Assembly: GCA_001510575.1 (NCBI GenBank)
Contig: LNGK01000008.1
Span: forward strand, 102,446 to 166,445
Reading direction: 5' to 3'
DNA from: Knoxdaviesia capensis
Taxonomy: Eukaryota; Ascomycota; Sordariomycetes; Microascales; Gondwanamycetaceae
Length of the DNA stretch: 64,000 nucleotides
Shown here piece by piece: positions 38,154-48,478 of the stretch (positions within the stretch are counted from its first letter, which is position 1; each line of letters opens with the position of its first letter). A program made the translations under genes and the position numbers. Below the pieces are notes generated by a model that saw nothing but the letters and a program-made list of their open reading frames with translations, was not told where the DNA came from and did not search any database.

Positions 38154-38261
38154 GCCACCCCAATCAGTAGAAATACAGTTGGAGTTACCCATAAAAACTC
38201 CCCCACGTGTGACTCCTCGTGAGAGGGTGGAGCATCCCCCGCGTGGACTCTTGCGGCGTGC

Positions 38262-40225
38262 TCACTTCTTCGGCACGGGCGGAGGCGCCATGGTGCCCAT
38301 ATTCGTCTTCTTGGCCGGCGGCCGTCCGGCGCCCGGCAGCCCACCGCTGCTGCTCCCGCTTCCGCCGCCCACCTGCGTGAACGCCCCGCTCTTGAACCAC
38401 CGGTCGTCGTCGGCCTCGCGCTTGCGCTTGAGCGCCTCCCGCACCTTGGGGTCCACGAGCTCGAGCCCCTGCATCGGCGTGAACGCCAGCGACGACGCCG
38501 TGCCGACCGAGCTCGCCGCCCCGCCGCCGCCAAGCGTGGTCCCCACGCCCGACGCCCGCAGGCCCTTGGCGCGCAGGTCGACCGCCCCGGCCGGCCCGCC
38601 CGCCGCCAGCGACGACACCAGGCCGCCGCCGCCGCCGCCACCAGAGGCCATGCCGCCCCAGCCCTTGTGCTTCTGGCCCAGCTTGGCCCGCGTGCGCTGG
38701 TCGACCTGGATGTTGCGGATGCGCCCGTCGTTCGCCTGGCCGACCATGCCCAGCCCCACCGTGCCGGCCCCGGTGCCGTAGCCCACCTCGACCTCCTCCT
38801 TGCCAAACGCCATGCGGTTCTGCGCCTTGCGCAGCTCCGTCATCGCCGTCGCCTCCTTGGCCTTGCGCGCCCGCCGGCCGCCGCGCTTGCGCGCCGGCTT
38901 GTCGTCGGGCGCGGGCAGTGCGCGCTGGCCCTTGTTCGGCGCCGGCTGCGCCAGCTTGTCCAGCCGCTCCAGACTCGCGTGCTTCAGGTCCTCGCCCAGG
39001 CTGCCGTCCGGGTGGCTGTGGATGCGGTCGGTGCGCGCCGCCAGCACGAGCTTGGCCGACACGATACGCATGGCCTGGCGCTTCAGGTCGTTGGGGATGC
39101 CGCGGATGATGGGCGACTGGAACAGGAACCCCTGTTGGCGGATGGTCACGTTGGTGGCCAGGCCCGGCCCGGACTGCTTCTTCGAGCCCCATGCGGCAAT
39201 ATTGCATGCCGGCGTCTTGGAGAGTCCGGTCAGGCCGCCGGCGGCGTTGAGCAGCTGCGCCGCCGTCAACGAGCCGATCAGCGCCGTCAGGTTGGGCGCA
39301 AACAGGTTCATGCGCGATTGCACATACTCGGTGAGTGTGACTTTGGCGCCCTCCAGCGACACCATCATCTCGCACGCGCCCAGCACGCGCGACAGCTCGT
39401 CGGCGTCGAGTTCGTGGCCCTTGGACGTGGTCGCCTCGACTGTGACCACCATCACCATGGGGCCGTCCAGCACCGACCGCAGCGTCGCGCGCATCGGGTT
39501 CTCCGTAGACGTTTGGAGCCGCTTCATGTTCTCGCCGTCGAGCGGGCCATTGCCGAGAATAGCGACAACTTTCGCGTACTGGACCGGGTTGGACACGAGC
39601 TTTTCCAGTTCGGGGAACCGCACCGAGTAGTGGTCGCGGATAAACTTGTGCACAAGCACAATCTCGCCGTCGATGTGCGTCGAGAGGCTGTTCGATTGCG
39701 TAAGCAGCTGGTACTCGGGGTGGTCTTCGATGTTTCCAATGACTTGCGCCTGGGGCTCAGTGCGGAGCTTTGCGATTTTCTACACCAAGAAAGAAAAGAG
39801 ACGAAACCACGTCAGGGCTATGAACGGATGTAAACACTACAACTTCCGCATGAGAATGTCAGGGTGGAGGGTTTGGAACTAACCTCGAGAACCGGCCGGA
39901 GTGTTTGCATCAAGCTGGCCACTGTGCGCACATCCTTCACAGCTCCAAGCTGCATCTTCTCGACGCGCGCCTTGGCCTCTTCGGCATCTTCGGCGTGGGC
40001 GACAGTAGTTGTGGCGCTGTCTGCATCTTGCATCTCGTCATCGTCGTCTTCGTCCTCCTCGTCGTTGTCGGCATCGCCGGTGGCGTCGGCGCCGCCCATG
40101 TGGTAGTCGCCGGTGGTTTTGATCAGGCCGGACGAGCCGCCCAGAACATCGTCGTCAACTTCATCCTGGCCGACGTCTTCGTCGGAGTCGAAATCATTGA
40201 GGAGCTCGTCAGCGAGCGTGGCCAT
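38262..40225 (-). CDS. PRP31: U4/U6-U5 tri-snRNP protein Prp31
   Basis: Two exons (40225-39884 and 39779-38262) separated by a 104-nt intron (GTTAGT..GTGTAG) encode 619 aa. Prp31 binds the U4 snRNA/15.5K protein particle and is needed to join U4/U6 with U5 for pre-mRNA splicing in the nucleus. The N-terminus is highly acidic with Asp/Glu runs. The coiled-coil/Nop region follows (about 115-395), including HKFIRDHYSVRFPELEKLVSNPVQYAKVV and TPACNIAAWGSKK. A Prp31 C-terminal domain (about 408-485) carries RKRGGRRARKAKEATAMTELRKAQNRMAFG and ends near QRTRAKLGQKHKG. A Gly-rich, less conserved tail follows. The protein is longer than human PRPF31 (499 aa) mainly through the acidic start and the tail. 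It is divergent from CLF1. Confidence 0.95.
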
Positions 40226-40777
40226 CGTGACCAGCGAGCTTCAGGCTGAGGAAAGGTCCCGAGGTTGGCGTCGTTTGTAGGTAGGGGAGGCAATTCGGTA
40301 ATGATGCTGATTGAGGATAAAAGCAATCGTGAGTTGGAGAGGAAAAGAGGACTCAAAATGGAGTTGAAGGTGTGCGGCTTTGATGATGAAGACAAAACAG
40401 AGGAAGTTGTTATGACTGAACCAAGATGTTGAAGTGAAGTCAAAAAAAACTTGGGCCGGAAGATTAAGGCCAAGGGAAAATAATAATAAATGAGTGGAAT
40501 TTTTCGATTTTCTTTATCGCGATAACAAGCTTGCTTATCCACGCGTATCGATTGGATATAATTCTTATCTGCTCTTATCTGCTCTTATCAGAAATATATG
40601 TGTGCATATATATGGCCCCATCTATAATTTTGACTTCATTCGTTTTTTTATATCGTGACATCTTCAACTTCAACTTCACCTTCAACCATCGAGCTTCTCC
40701 GACCATCTCGAACATCCACCTTCCGACCCTCTCCCCCATTTTACCGTCTCCCGATTTCCGCCTCACCAACCGCCATC
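40226..40777. promoter_or_regulatory. Shared bidirectional promoter of PRP31 and CLF1
   Basis: The 552 bp between two divergent start codons must hold both promoters. The CLF1 side has a TATATATGG stretch near 40606 and a CTTCAA-rich leader near 40660-40690. A short upstream frame (ATG at 40598, nine codons, then TAA) would precede CLF1 if transcription starts before it. No specific factor site is assigned. Confidence 0.6.
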
Positions 40778-42918
40778 ATGGACAACCGCGGCCCGCCCCG
40801 CGTCAAAAACAAGGCGGCGGCGCCGGTGCAGATCTCCGCCGAGCAGCTGCTCCGCGAAGCCGTCGACCGCCAGGAGGTGATTCTGCGGGCACCGGCGCAG
40901 CGCTTCGCCGATCTCGAGGAGCTGCACGAGTTCCAGGGCCGCAAGCGCCGCGAGTTCGAAGACTACATCCGCCGCAACCGCATCAACCTCAACAACTGGA
41001 TGCGCTATGCGCAGTGGGAGCTGGAGCAGAAGGAGTTTGACCGCGCGCGGTCGGTGTTCGAGCGCGCGCTGGACGTGCACCCCAACGACGTCACGCTGTT
41101 CATCCGCTACATCGAGGCCGAGATGAAGTCGCGCAACATCAACCACGCCCGCAACCTGCTCGACCGCGCCATCACGCGCCTGCCGCGCGTCGACAAGCTG
41201 TGGTACAAGTACGTGTACATGGAGGAGATGCTCGGCAACGTCGCCGGCACGCGCCAGGTGTTCGACCGCTGGATGCAGTGGCAGCCGGACGAGCTGGCGT
41301 GGGGCGCCTACATCAAGTTCGAGAAGCGCTACAACGAGTTTGAGCGGTGTCGCGCCATCTTCGAGCGCTTCACCGTCGTGCACCCCGAGCCGCGCAACTG
41401 GATCAAGTGGGCCAAGTTCGAGGAGGAGTACGGCACCAACGACCTGGTGCGCGAGGTGTTCGGCGTGGCCGTCGAGACGCTCGGCGACCAGTTTGTCGAC
41501 GAGAAGCTGTTCATCGCCTACGCGCGCTTCGAGTCGCGGCTGAAGGAGTACGAGCGCGCCCGCGCCATCTACAAATACGCCCTCGACCGGCTGCCGCGAT
41601 CCCGCTCGCGCACGCTGCACGGCGCCTACACGGCCTTTGAGAAGCAGTTCGGCGACCAGGACGGCCTGGAGAACGTGGTGCTGTCGAAGCGCCGCGTGCT
41701 GTACGAGGCGCAGATCAAGGAGAGCCCCAAGAACTACGACCTGTGGCTGGACCTGGCGCGGCTGGAGGAGACGTCGGGCGACTGGGACCGCGTGCGAGAC
41801 GTGTACGAGCGCGCGATTGCCCAACTGCCGCCCGCCGAGGAGAAGCGCTTCTGGCGCCGCTACATCTACCTGTTCATCTTCTTCGCCATCTTCGAGGAGG
41901 ACGTGGCCCACGACATCGAGCGCGCCCGCGAAGTCTACTCGGTCTGTCTCTCCGTCGTCCCCCACCGCAAGTTCACGTTTGCCAAGGTGTGGCTGATGAA
42001 GGCGCACTTTGAGATCCGCCAGGGCAACGTGGCCGCCGCGCGCAAAACCCTGGGCCAGTCGATTGGCATGTGTCCCAAGGCCAAGACGTTCCGGGGGTAC
42101 ATAGAGCTGGAGCAAAAGCGTGAGTCGTTCCCTGCCTTCACTTTCACCATGTGGTCTCCCATGTGCTAACCCCTTTTTTCCTGTGTGCAGTGTTCGAGTT
42201 CAACCGCTGCCGCACGCTGTACGAAAAGTTCGTCGAGTGGAACCCCACCATGGCGCAGACCTGGATCAAGTTCGCCGAGCTCGAGCGCGGCCTGGACGAC
42301 GAGGACCGCGCGCGCGCCATCTTCGAGCTGGCGGTCGCGCAGCCGCTGCTCGACATGCCCGAGCTGGTGTGGAAGGCCTTCATCGACTTCGAGGAGGAGG
42401 AGGGCAACTACGAGAACACGCGCGCGCTGTTCGAGCGGCTGCTGGAGAAGACCGGCCACGTCAAGGTGTGGGTCAGCTACGCGCAGTTTGAGCTCAACGC
42501 CGACGACGAGGCCGAGCAAGAAGAGGAGCAAGCCGCCACCGGGGCGGACGACGAAGAGCGGCCGATCTCGGATGCGGCGAAGGAGCGCGCGCGCGCCATC
42601 TTCCGCCGGGCGCACGAGCTGTTCAAGGCGCAGGAGATGCGCGACGAGCGCGCGGCGCTGCTGGGCGCCTGGCTGTCGTTTGAGGAGATGCACGGCAGTG
42701 CGGCGGCGCTCGACGCCGTCGCGAAGATGCAGCCGCGCCGGGTCACGCGGCGCCGGCGCCGGCTGGACGCCGACGACGGCTCGTTCGAGGAGTACGTCGA
42801 GTTTGTGTTCCCGGCCGACGAGCAGCAGACGCGCAGCTTGTCGGGCATTCTGGCCATGGCGCAGAAGTGGAAGCAGGACAGTGCGGACGGCGGAGCTGCC
42901 GCGCCCGAGGATGTGTAG
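40778..42918 (+). CDS. CLF1: Pre-mRNA splicing factor Clf1 (crooked-neck homologue)
   Basis: Exons 40778-42119 and 42191-42918, joined over a 71-nt intron (GTGAGT..GTGCAG), encode 689 aa. Clf1 is a scaffold of the Prp19-associated (NTC) complex that helps tri-snRNP addition and spliceosome activation. The sequence is built of tandem HAT (half-a-TPR) repeats from about residue 60 to 560, with the usual W..Y..FE and RAR.(I/V)(F/Y)ERA pattern (NWMRYAQWELEQKEFDRARSVFERAL and many similar). The N-terminus MDNRGPPRVKNKAAAPVQISAEQLLREA is typical of fungal orthologues and fixes the start. An acidic linker near 575-590 and a divergent C-terminus follow. An open frame extends upstream of the ATG but lies in the leader. 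Confidence 0.95.
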
Positions 42919-43582
42919 ACCCCGTGGGTGTGGGTGTGTGTGTGTGTGTGCCACGAGGGAGGAGCGGAGGAATCTGCGAGCGTGACATCTTGATGTATAT
43001 CAGCCACTTTCGTGATGAATGAAGAGATGCCTGGACCGGTCCATGTGCTTGGATGTCCGACTCGACTAGTCTGCCTGTCTCCCGATGAAACATCTACATG
43101 TGAACACATTCACGAAAGCATTCTAACATCACAGGAACGCATAAGGGTAGCCAAGAAAAGCAAGCATCTCATTATAAAAGGTCAAGGTCATAAATATCAC
43201 ACGACACAGGGCATCTAACTCGTCCAGAAGCCCACAATCTGGCCCGGTTCCCTGTGGCTGCGTGAATCGCCGGCTGTCTCTTTCAACCCCCCACAATCCG
43301 GGGTCGCAAATCAAAACAAAGAAGAAGGATCCAGGAAAGATAAAATCAAACGAAATATAACGATGTAGTAGAACCGACAGATCATCTCAAGAAATCATCA
43401 GATCCAGGCATTACCGACGACGGTCTGGACAAAACACAATGGAAAAAGTCAGTAAACCACGCCGTCACAAACACTGCGGGAGGCTGTGTCCCCGGGTGCG
43501 TTCCCGGTGTGTCCCTCCACCTCTATTCATCGCAGGAACACCCCGAAAGGGGCCCACTCGTGCCCCAATGCTCGGTGCCCCC
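42919..43582. other. Intergenic between convergent CLF1 and the DUF3824-like gene
   Basis: 664 bp of 3' flanks. A GT-rich repeat begins 8 bp after the CLF1 stop (about 42927-42950). An AT-richer stretch near 43160-43440 probably holds cleavage and polyadenylation sites for both genes. No gene is seen. Confidence 0.6.
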
Positions 43583-45682
43583 TCACAGCGGGAACTCGCG
43601 GTGCGACCCCATGGGCGGCGGCGACAGATCGGCGGCGTACGGCCCGCGCGAGGCCGGCTCGCCCCAGCTTCGCCCGGCGGCCGGCCAGTCGCGGCCCTCG
43701 CCGTCGCGGCGCGAAACCGTCGGCGAGGGGTAGTAATCAGTGGGAAGCGCGCGGGTGGGACGGGCTGGGTGGTAGGGAGCAGAGGCAACAGGAGGGGCAA
43801 ACGCAGCGGGAGAGGCATAAGACGTCAGTCTCCGAGTTTGAAACCTTTCTTTTTTCTTGTTCGTTTTCGTGTCTTCTGTTTCGGGGGTGTATAGTAAAAG
43901 AGCAAAACAGGATAGAAAGCACGGAAAACAATGGAATACAAGACACGGAAGAGCGGTGCTTCGTGTTCGCGGGAAAAGGAACGTCTCGGGACTGGAGTTG
44001 TCTCGAACCTCTGCTCTTCAGGGGGGGGGGGGGGGGGGGGGGGAGAGAAAGTCGAGTGAAGGGACAACAGGAAAACGCATTCAGGGACACACAGATTCAA
44101 CTTTCACACCGGGGGGGGTCGGGGGTTGTTTTTGCTCACCTCTGGACTTCTTCTCGTCGTCCGAGTTGTACCCATCCGACGCCGAGCCGGCATCGGACCG
44201 GTTGCGGTATCTCCGGCTGGAGCGCGACGACTTGTACGGGATATCGTCGTCGTTGTAGTCGTTGGTGCGATGGCGATCGCGGTCGTAGTCGTCGTCGTCG
44301 TCCCGCTTGCTGCGGTGGCGGCGCGAGCCGCCGTCCGACCGCCGCCGGTCGTCGTCGTCGTCGTCCGACCGCCGCGCCGCCGACCCCAGGCCGAGCTTGG
44401 AGAAGGCGCGCCGCCCGGAATCGACAATGCTGCGGCTGCGGCTGCGCGGCCGGTCGTAGTCGTCGGCGTCGCGGCCGCGCCGCCGGCTGCCGCGCTCCTC
44501 GCTGTCGTCCCGCTTCTTGTGCGAGTCGAAGGCTTTCTTGGCCCCCAGGGCGCCCAGGCCCGCCGTCGCCAGCGCCGCCAGCCCCGACACGCCGCCGCCG
44601 CCGCCGCCCGACTCGGAGCGCGCGCGGCTGCGGCTGCGGCTGCGGCCGGCCTTGTCCTGGTAGATGTTGCTCTTGGAGCCGTTGATCACGCGGTTGCCCA
44701 GCAGGCCGCCGATGACCGACTCGGCCAGCCCCAGCTTCGAGCTCTTCTCCGGGTCCTGCGCCGCGTCGATCGTGCCCGCGCCCAGCGCCGCCGTCACGAT
44801 GCGCTTCGCCTTCTCGCCCTTCCAGCTGCCCGGCTCGCGCGACACGCGGAACGCCTCCGTCGCGCCCGCAATCAGCGACGCCATCGCCGCCTTCTGCACG
44901 CGCGACCCGTTGCCGCCCGCGCTCTTGCTGCTGTCCTGCGACCGGCTGCGCGTGCCGCCGCCCGCGCTGCGCGTGCTCTTGCGGTCGTCGTCGTCGCCCT
45001 GGCCGCCGGCAAACTTCTTGATGGCGGCGCCGAGGCTGGTCACGCCCAGCGCGCTCTCCAGGAACGACCGCTGGCCCTTCTTGGTGGTCTCGTCGTCGTC
45101 GTCCGAGCTGTAGCGGTCGTTGCCGCGGTAGGCAATGGCCTTCCGGTCCTCCTTGGACCCGGAGTGGCGGTTGTAGTAGGCCGCGCCCTGGTAGGCAGCC
45201 AGCGCTCCGCCGGCGGCCAGGGCGGCGCTGCTCAGGTAGTTGCGCTCAACCTTGTGCTTCTCCTCCTTGGCCTCGTAGCGGTCAAAGGCCTCCTTGCCGC
45301 CGATGGCCAGCGCAGCGCCGGCCACGGCGGCCAGAATCATGTTCTGCTTGGACAGCATGCGGCGGCGCGACGCCTCCGAGTCCTTTTCGTGGTGGCGGCC
45401 CGACCGGCTCTTGGTCGAGTAGGAGTCGTAGTCGTAGCCCGACGAGCGCGCGCGCCGCATATCGCGCGACGACGGCGGCGGGAAATCGCGGTGCACCTCC
45501 TCCACCGACAGGTCGCTGTCCTCACGGTACCGCGGAACTAGCGGGCCCGACGAGGCGCTGTAGCGCGACTCGCGCTCGCGCTCGCGGTCCCGGCGGTCGT
45601 CGTATCGTTCATCGTAGCGAGAGCTCTCGTAGCGGCGAGAGCGCTCTTGAGTCGTCGACTCATATGGGTCGTAAGAGGTCAT
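43583..45682 (-). CDS. Arg/Asp/Ser-rich protein with Gly/Ala helices (DUF3824-like)
   Basis: Exon 1 (45682-44140) ends at a GTGAGC donor. A second exon (43875-43583) after a CAG acceptor keeps the frame and ends in SPPPMGSHREFPL. Together they give 611 aa. The N-terminus is rich in Arg, Asp, Tyr and Ser with RERERES runs. Three Gly/Ala-rich hydrophobic stretches follow (near MILAAVAGAALAIGG, YLSSAALAAGGALAAYQGAAYY and VSGLAALATAGLGALGAKKAF), separated by RS-type and poly-Asp linkers, and the C-terminus is Pro/Tyr-rich. This layout fits fungal DUF3824-type proteins of unknown role. Membrane association or Gly-zipper packing is only a guess. If intron 1 is not spliced, translation stops at 44081 with a 533-aa product. 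The acceptor choice is the weak point. Confidence 0.7.
44021..44043. repeat. Homopolymer run of 23 G inside an intron
   Basis: Twenty-three consecutive G on the plus strand. They appear as poly-C in the transcript of the DUF3824-like gene, within its predicted 264-nt intron (43876-44139). Confidence 0.9.
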
Positions 45683-46903
45683 TTCCTGAGTGCAGGAAGA
45701 TAAAAACGTGGCTTTGATATGTTAGTATATAAGACAAGTGACGTTGAAACCGCTTGTTCGACGATGCGCGCTTAGCTCAAGCGCCGACGGTGTTCGATCT
45801 GTTTGTCAAGGAAGGAACGACTGGGAAAATCGCCGGGTTGGGAAGGAACCTACGGGAACTAAAATGGTGCCCGGTGCGAGGATAAATTTAGGGTCGATGC
45901 GAAAATATGTAGTTAACGGGGTAGAGGGTTGTCTTCGATGGAGATGGGAGAAAAAGTGATGTGGTGATTTGTTTGACGATGGAAAACAGCCAAGGAACTC
46001 TGAAGAATACCAAGAAAGAGGTAAAAAGAACAAAAGAAAGAAAAAAAGAGGAAGAGAGTGTGTAGTGGCGGGGTGAAGCGGGGAAGTTGGAGGGGCCAGA
46101 ATATTTAAGGCAAAGGACGAGCAAGGTGTCGTAGTCGAGTAGTGTAGGGAAGAGGGAAAAGCACAACTCCACACACACAACCTCAGAGTGTACACTTTGT
46201 CGATGGTGTGGTACCAAACACGGGCTGCTGGCGAAAAAAACGAGGGATCTCCCCCCAAAAAGCCGGCGAAGCACCAGTATGTAATAGGGGGAGCGCATAT
46301 ATGCAGCGCTGGCCTGCTTCGTCGGCCTGCTTCGGCCGTGCCGTCATCCAGAACTGCGACGGCTGCCTCTCGGAAGCGTAGCCACGGCTGGGGGGCCAAG
46401 CGACGAACAGCAGATGCATGACACCTGCAGTCTGCAAATGCTCTACGCATACAGTGTCCATACACTACAGCAACCGGGAGACCACTGCCACTCCAGTTCC
46501 GCCATACGGCGTCCAGGGTCTTCTACGGTATTCTAGTCCATCTGAAAGGACACTCCCAAACGGTCAAAAGACCAAGAAGCGTTTCGTTTCGTGGCCCTCG
46601 GATCACTCGACTCGGGGGAAACAAGCAGAGCGAACATAAAGAAAAACCCCCCACTACCAAACAAGAGACCCGAAGAAACCCAACCACTTTTTCCGTTTCT
46701 TCGTCTTCGCTCATCACCGCAGTCCCCGTTTGTCGAAAAGTGGGGTCCGCTTGCCAGACCCTTGCCAAATGCTGCTGCGATCATGATATCATCACACGCT
46801 CAGTTCGATATAATGGGGCCTGACTGACCCTCGCCGTGTCTTGGTCCTGTCCGACCCCCCCCTACGTAACACTCATTTCATGGTGGGCTTCTTCTTCCTG
46901 CAC

Positions 46904-46959
46904 GCAGGAAGACGGAAGAGGTCTGCAGGCGTGCAGGAAGACGGAAGAGGTCTGCAGGC
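46904..46959. repeat. 27-bp direct repeat, two copies
   Basis: An identical 27-bp unit beginning GCAGGAAGACGGAAGAGG occurs at 46904-46930 and 46933-46959, separated by two bases. It is a recent local duplication in noncoding DNA. Confidence 0.9.
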
Positions 46960-48464
46960 CAGGCCCCTCCCTCCCCCCATTTCGTACAGCCTCACTCTCG
47001 AGTTGGAACCCTCCCCCCCCCCCCGGCCCACCTGCCAAACAACCTCTCTTTCGCCCCCCTCCGTTCGCTGTCCTCGCTGCTGGTGCTGCGCCTTCGTGTG
47101 GCGGCGGCCAAGCTGGTGGCTGCAGGTTTTCCGTGTTGTTTCTGAGGCCGTCCATGCGGCCAGCAAACAGTGGGAGCAGCAGTCACTGCTCTGGTGATCA
47201 GGAAGAGGAGTCGAAATCCGCCATGCGAACAGCCCCGGCGCTGTCCCGGCTCCGCGATTTGTATTTTATCCCATCCCCCCTGGAACTTTTTTGTATTTTC
47301 ATCCTCCGTCGCATGAAGATAGGCGATAAGCACTCACTCTGTCGCGCCAGGAAGGACAGCGAAGATACCGTAGTTCGGAAGCCTCGTTTTATTAGTCCCC
47401 CCACCATGCAACCATTCTGGTTCAGTCTTTCGGTCTGTACACAATAAAATTCACTGGAAAGAGAAGAGGGAAAACTGGCCGGGGAACTCGCGGAATGTCT
47501 AATCGGCGTAGGACCAATCCCACCTGTCCCAAATTGCCTGATCTGGACGTCTTCCCCCGTGCGGCCTTTTCCTTGTTGCCCACTCCGTACACCCAGAAGA
47601 CCGGTGGGACGGTCTCAGCACAAGAGGTTTTCCAACGTTTGCCGTTGTCGTTGTTCGTTTTCTGAAACTTGATTGCGAGGCCGTACCACCATGTGTGTGT
47701 CGAGGAGGTCAGCAGGCGAGACACCGCTGTACAGCACTTACACTGACTATCTAACTACGTACATCTCACAAGACTGCAACGAGGCAGCCATGAAATACCA
47801 CTCGCATGCTTCTGCCAGAAGCCCAGTGCGGTGAACATGTCCCACAGTCCAGCACGCGCAGACGAACACCACAAAGCAGCGAAGAGAGCCACAGAGATGG
47901 CCCGCGGGCACCCCCTTCCCCCCTCCATGTGCCAACACCGAAGAACCAGAAAGAAAAATATGTCTGCAAGAGCAAAGTCACGTCTTCGGTTGATTGTTCT
48001 GGCTATCTCGTAAAGACGGCGCCCGTTCTCGCTCGGGATTAAATGGTGGGGGGACTCAGGTATCCTTTCGGCCTCGGTGTTCCACCAGCCTCAACGCATG
48101 TATCCTCACACACTCACCCAGCACACGGAACGCTGCTTGAGAAATCTCAAAGAAGGCGAACCTACGCGACACATAAACTAAAAAATTGCTATATATTCAG
48201 CTGTTGCCCCGTAGCCCATCCGGCCTTCGAAACACGGTCCAACTCACACGTCGTCCTCTCGAAGCTTAGACGAGTTGAGCCTAGGCATTAATCTCAGGAG
48301 GACCTGGTATTCCGTTTCTTCCTCGCCCTCTCTCTCTCTTGAAAAAAAAAACGAAATTTGAAATTTCGAAAAACCTTCACCAACACGCTGCCAATCTAAC
48401 CTAAACAGGTTCGTTCGTTCACCGACCCGTTTGTTTGCCCACACCCGAACATACAACCAGAACA

Positions 48465-48478
48465 TAACCCTAACCCTA
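48465..48478. repeat. Two-unit telomere-like motif (TAACCCTAACCCTA)
   Basis: Two contiguous CCCTAA units in intergenic DNA, far from any certain gene start. Confidence 0.7.

Larger units (their letters stand above)
21488..38261. other. 16.8-kb gene-poor region
   Basis: No frame in this stretch shows a domain, a convincing multi-exon model or a known motif. Base composition is balanced, so this is not AT-rich RIP-degraded repeat DNA, and I see no transposon termini. It holds a 24-bp perfect palindrome (24215), (AC)n at 24571, (GT)12 at 28795, a pyrimidine tract at 33596-33683, a purine tract at 35168-35284, a 21-G run at 35501, TTTTC runs at 35969-35998 and a purine tract at 38099-38153. One weak candidate gene is at 26114-26707. 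The region may act as an extended upstream domain of the zinc-finger gene or carry noncoding RNAs, but that is inference. Confidence 0.5.

Noticed and set aside
21488..38261. RIP-mutated transposon remains as explanation for the gene desert
   Set aside because: Base composition is not AT-rich, and no TA-dinucleotide-rich blocks, terminal repeats or reverse transcriptase/transposase motifs are seen.
38667..39833. 388-codon plus-strand frame opposite PRP31
   Set aside because: Shadow frame. The minus strand clearly encodes Prp31.
40763..42115. 450-codon minus-strand frame opposite CLF1
   Set aside because: Antisense shadow of the HAT-repeat gene, caused by codon bias. No recognisable domain.
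44126..45541. 471-codon plus-strand frame opposite the DUF3824-like gene
   Set aside because: Ala/Val/Arg-only composition, mirror of Arg/Asp-rich coding sequence.
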